DNA of 7,357 nucleotides from an uncultured Clostridia bacterium. Lineage in GTDB: Bacteria; Bacillota; Clostridia; TANB77; CAG-508. The position numbers were made by a program, and so were the translations under genes. Under the pieces are notes generated by a model. The model ran no database searches. It saw only the letters and a program-made list of their open reading frames with translations, and was not told the DNA's origin. The stretch is taken from contig CANRBO010000062.1 in NCBI GenBank assembly GCA_947628885.1, positions 1 to 7,357 of the forward strand, read 5' to 3'. This document shows, piece after piece, positions 5,055 to 7,357 of this stretch (positions within the stretch are counted from its first letter, which is position 1; each line of letters begins with the position of its first letter).

Positions 5055-5600
5055 CTATTTTTCTTCTTCAGTTTTTATTTTTTCTGTTTCTATATTAGCA
5101 AATAATTTTACAATTTGCTTTTTATTTGACATTACAGTTGGGATTGTTATTAGCATTGGTTTTTCATTATATGCGTATATTATGTTTAAAGAATAGCTAT
5201 ACATAGGTATTCCTAGGAACCTTGTTTTTTCACTTGATAAATATATTGTTACTAAATCATCTGTTTTTATTTGTGTTCGTTGGAAATTTATTTGCAAATC
5301 CAATGTTTTTTCATTTAGTCTTAATTTATATGTGCAATTATAAATAGCAAATATGAAAAATAATAGAATTATGCCAAAGCAATATAAAATTAAAATTGGG
5401 TTGTTTCTAAAAATATATATAAACAAAGCTAATAATATCAAAAATATAATTAACATTGGTATTTTATAATTAATTATAAAATTTTTATAGTTTGATTTAA
5501 CTTCACTTCTTCCCTTTATTTCAGTAATTTGAGTGTATTTATCATGATTGCATTTATTATAAATTTCCTTCATAGATAATTTTTTACTTTTTTTATTCAT
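5055..5600 (-). CDS. Two-TM membrane protein with possible PH-like domain
   Basis: 181 residues, family not firmly recognised. A polar, lysine-rich N-terminus of about 45 residues leads to a hairpin of two TM helices at about 47-64 (IPMLIIFLILLALFIYIF) and 68-87. These are followed by a soluble, beta-rich domain of about 85 residues starting YKLRLNEKTLDLQINFQRTQI and continuing through RFLGIPMYSYSLNIIY. A TM hairpin followed by alternating short beta strands resembles bacterial PH-like membrane proteins (YdbT/YcxB type), a guess from layout only. The acidic C-terminal tail is EKIKTEEEK. The start ATG has AGAAGG 9 nt upstream; an ATG at 5605-5603 is immediately followed by a stop. It sits 40 nt after ackA and 69 nt before yabP with no clear terminator on either side, so it may be read from the ack transcript. 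Confidence 0.8.
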   Translation of the reverse strand: MNKKSKKLSMKEIYNKCNHDKYTQITEIKGRSEVKSNYKNFIINYKIPMLIIFLILLALFIYIFRNNPILILYCFGIILLFFIFAIYNCTYKLRLNEKTLDLQINFQRTQIKTDDLVTIYLSSEKTRFLGIPMYSYSLNIIYAYNEKPMLITIPTVMSNKKQIVKLFANIETEKIKTEEEK

Positions 5601-5640
5601 TACATATAACCTTCTTTATTTTAATATTCTATTCAAAATG

Positions 5641-6828
5641 CTATTTGTTACTGATTAATTTCAATGTATCTCTTGCGATTATTAGCTCTTCGTTTGTTGG
5701 TATAATCCATACTTGAACCTTTGAATCATCTGTTGAGATTTTGATTTCTTCCCCTTTTGTTTGATTCTTTTCGCTATCTATTTTTACTCCCATATATTCT
5801 AAATATTTACATATATCAGCTCTTATTCTAACTTGATTTTCGCCAACTCCACCAGTGAAAGTGATTACATCTACCCCTTGCATTGCCATAACATATTTTG
5901 CAATAAATCCTGCAATTGTATATTTGTATTGTTTTAGGGCTAAAATAGCTCTTTCATTTTTCTCATCTTGGGCTGCCTCAATATCTCTTACATCTTTAGA
6001 TACTCCACTCATACCATATAAACCTGATTCTTGATTTAGTATATTGTTAATTTGTTTTGTATCTAATTTTTCATTATCCATTAAAAATGTTACGATTGAA
6101 GGATCTAAATCTCCTGAGCGTGAACACATTGGTATTCCTGATACTGGAGATAGTCCCATTGATGTTTCTACTGATTTTCCATTTTCTATTGCACAAATAC
6201 TTGCTCCTTGTCCCAAATGACAATTAATTACCTTTAAGTCTTTCCTATTTAATATTTCTGCAATTCTATTAGAAACATAAAAGTGTGAGGTTCCATGGAA
6301 TCCATATTTTCTAATTTTATATTTTTCATAATATTTATAAGGAATTGGATAGATATATCTTTCTTCCGGTATAGTTTGATGAAAAGCTGTGTCAAACACT
6401 GCAACCATTGGTTTTCCTGGCATGATTTCTTGACATGCCTTAATTCCGACGATAGCACATGGATTATGAACTGGTGCTAAATTTGAACAATCTTCAATAG
6501 ATTTTATAACCTTGTCATCAATGATAACTGATTCACTGAATAAATCTCCTCCGTGTACAACTCTATGTCCGATTGCATTTATTTCGTTTACATCAGATAT
6601 TGAAGGATAGTCTTTATTTAACAATTGGCTTATTACAAAATCTAAAGCTTGTTTATGGTTTTCGACAGGATTTTGTAATACATATTTTTCTCCATTTATT
6701 TTATGTGTTAAAAATGATTTTTCTCCAATTCTTTCATAAGTTCCTTTTGATATAACTTTTTCTCCGTCCATGTCTATTAATTGATATTTTAATGATGAAC
6801 TTCCGCAATTAATAACTAATATTTTCAT
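5641..6828 (-). CDS. ackA: Acetate kinase
   Basis: Interconverts acetyl phosphate + ADP and acetate + ATP in the cytoplasm, the ATP-yielding last step of acetate fermentation. 395 residues, full length. The ASKHA-fold motifs are all present: VINCGSSSLK (N7, K14), GHRVVHGG (R89), FDTAFHQ (D146), GFHGTSH (H178), CHLGQGAS (H204), SRSGDLDP (R237), GGVGEN and IPTNEEL (E380). By alignment from memory these correspond to the catalytic R91, D148, H180, R241 and E384 of the Methanosarcina enzyme, so it should be active. One oddity is Q207, where most family members have Asn (HLGNG). SD AGGA lies 9 nt before the ATG. It follows a second, paralogous acetate kinase by 49 nt. The usual partner pta is not seen in the window and may lie upstream. 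Confidence 0.95.
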   Translation of the reverse strand: MKILVINCGSSSLKYQLIDMDGEKVISKGTYERIGEKSFLTHKINGEKYVLQNPVENHKQALDFVISQLLNKDYPSISDVNEINAIGHRVVHGGDLFSESVIIDDKVIKSIEDCSNLAPVHNPCAIVGIKACQEIMPGKPMVAVFDTAFHQTIPEERYIYPIPYKYYEKYKIRKYGFHGTSHFYVSNRIAEILNRKDLKVINCHLGQGASICAIENGKSVETSMGLSPVSGIPMCSRSGDLDPSIVTFLMDNEKLDTKQINNILNQESGLYGMSGVSKDVRDIEAAQDEKNERAILALKQYKYTIAGFIAKYVMAMQGVDVITFTGGVGENQVRIRADICKYLEYMGVKIDSEKNQTKGEEIKISTDDSKVQVWIIPTNEELIIARDTLKLISNK

Positions 6829-6877
6829 TTTTATTTATCCTTTCTATAATATAAATCCAGTTGGAAAAGAATTATAA

Positions 6878-7357
6878 TTATTTTTCAACATTTGAACATA
6901 TTTTTTCTGTTTCGATTGCAATAGCTAGTTGTTCATTTGTTGGTATTACGTAAACTAATGTTTTAGAATCTTCAGCTGATATTTTTGCTTCAACTGCAAA
7001 TGCGTCTGTATTTGCTTTTGGATCAAGTTTTATGCCCATAAATTCAAGTTGCTTGCATATTGCCTCTCTTTCTTCTGGACCTCTCTCTCCCACTCCTGCT
7101 GTAAAAATTATAACATCTACACCGTTCATAGCAACTGCACATCTTGCAATATAACAAGCTATCAGATAATGATATATATCTAAAGATAGTTGTGCTTGCA
7201 TATTTCCTTCACTAATTGCTTGCTCTATATCTCTATTATCAGCAGAAACTCCTGATAATCCATAAATTCCTGATTCATTATTTAATATTGAATCCATTTC
7301 ATCAGGAGTCATATTTTCATGTTTCATTAAAAATGTAATTATTGAAGGATCTATGTC
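6878..7357 (-). CDS. ackA: Second acetate kinase paralogue, 5' end outside window
   Basis: The C-terminal 159 residues of an acetate kinase; the frame is open to the window edge, and ATG 7327 is internal. The visible part starts at DIDPSIITFLM, equivalent to DLDPSIVTFLM of the next gene, so roughly the first 240 residues are missing from view. Motifs seen are SGIYGLSGVSADNRDIE, FTAGVGERGPEER and VIPTNEQL with the conserved Glu. The pair is clearly homologous but divergent, so this is not a recent duplication. In the GVGEN loop Arg replaces the usual Asn. It probably shares a transcript with the downstream copy, 49 nt away. Whether it prefers acetate or a longer acid cannot be judged, because the substrate-pocket residues lie outside the window. 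Confidence 0.9.
   Translation of the reverse strand, partial: DIDPSIITFLMKHENMTPDEMDSILNNESGIYGLSGVSADNRDIEQAISEGNMQAQLSLDIYHYLIACYIARCAVAMNGVDVIIFTAGVGERGPEEREAICKQLEFMGIKLDPKANTDAFAVEAKISAEDSKTLVYVIPTNEQLAIAIETEKICSNVEK

Overview
The window is very AT-rich. It carries a run of Bacillota housekeeping and sporulation genes on the minus strand (acetate kinases, yabP, yabQ, a DivIC/FtsB-type gene, rho) and a small accessory operon on the plus strand. The order yabP-yabQ-divIC is typical of endospore-forming Clostridia and Bacilli. With the base composition and Shine-Dalgarno (SD) sites, this points to a spore-forming, acetate-producing clostridial anaerobe, possibly from the gut. That assignment is inference; no rRNA is present.

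Left part, plus strand (1-1612): three closely spaced genes. The first enters from outside the window and is built of near-identical 105-bp (35-residue) repeats that read like mTERF motifs. The second is an unrecognised lysine-rich protein that probably starts at a TTG. The third is a 132-residue protein with degenerate repeats showing the same ~35-residue proline spacing. mTERF repeats are known mainly from mitochondrial and chloroplast nucleic-acid-binding proteins, so this small bacterial operon is one of the two most interesting parts of the window.

Convergent gap (1613-2126): no gene longer than 30 codons is supported. On the minus strand there is a perfect -35 (TTGACA), a 17-nt spacer and TATAGT, followed by two strong hairpins and a terminator-like structure with ten T. 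This looks like an independent small RNA of about 200 nt lying between rho and the mTERF-like operon. A perfect 15-bp inverted repeat lies just beyond the rho stop.

Right part, minus strand (2127-7357), in transcription order: a 5'-truncated acetate kinase, a complete second acetate kinase, a two-TM protein with a possible PH-like domain, yabP, yabQ, divIC/ftsB-like, then rho. A sigma-E-like promoter lies directly upstream of yabP, so the sporulation pair can be switched on separately from the ack genes. A hairpin terminator at the divIC stop closes that unit. rho has its own sigma-A-type promoter with an extended -10 and a leader of about 130 nt.
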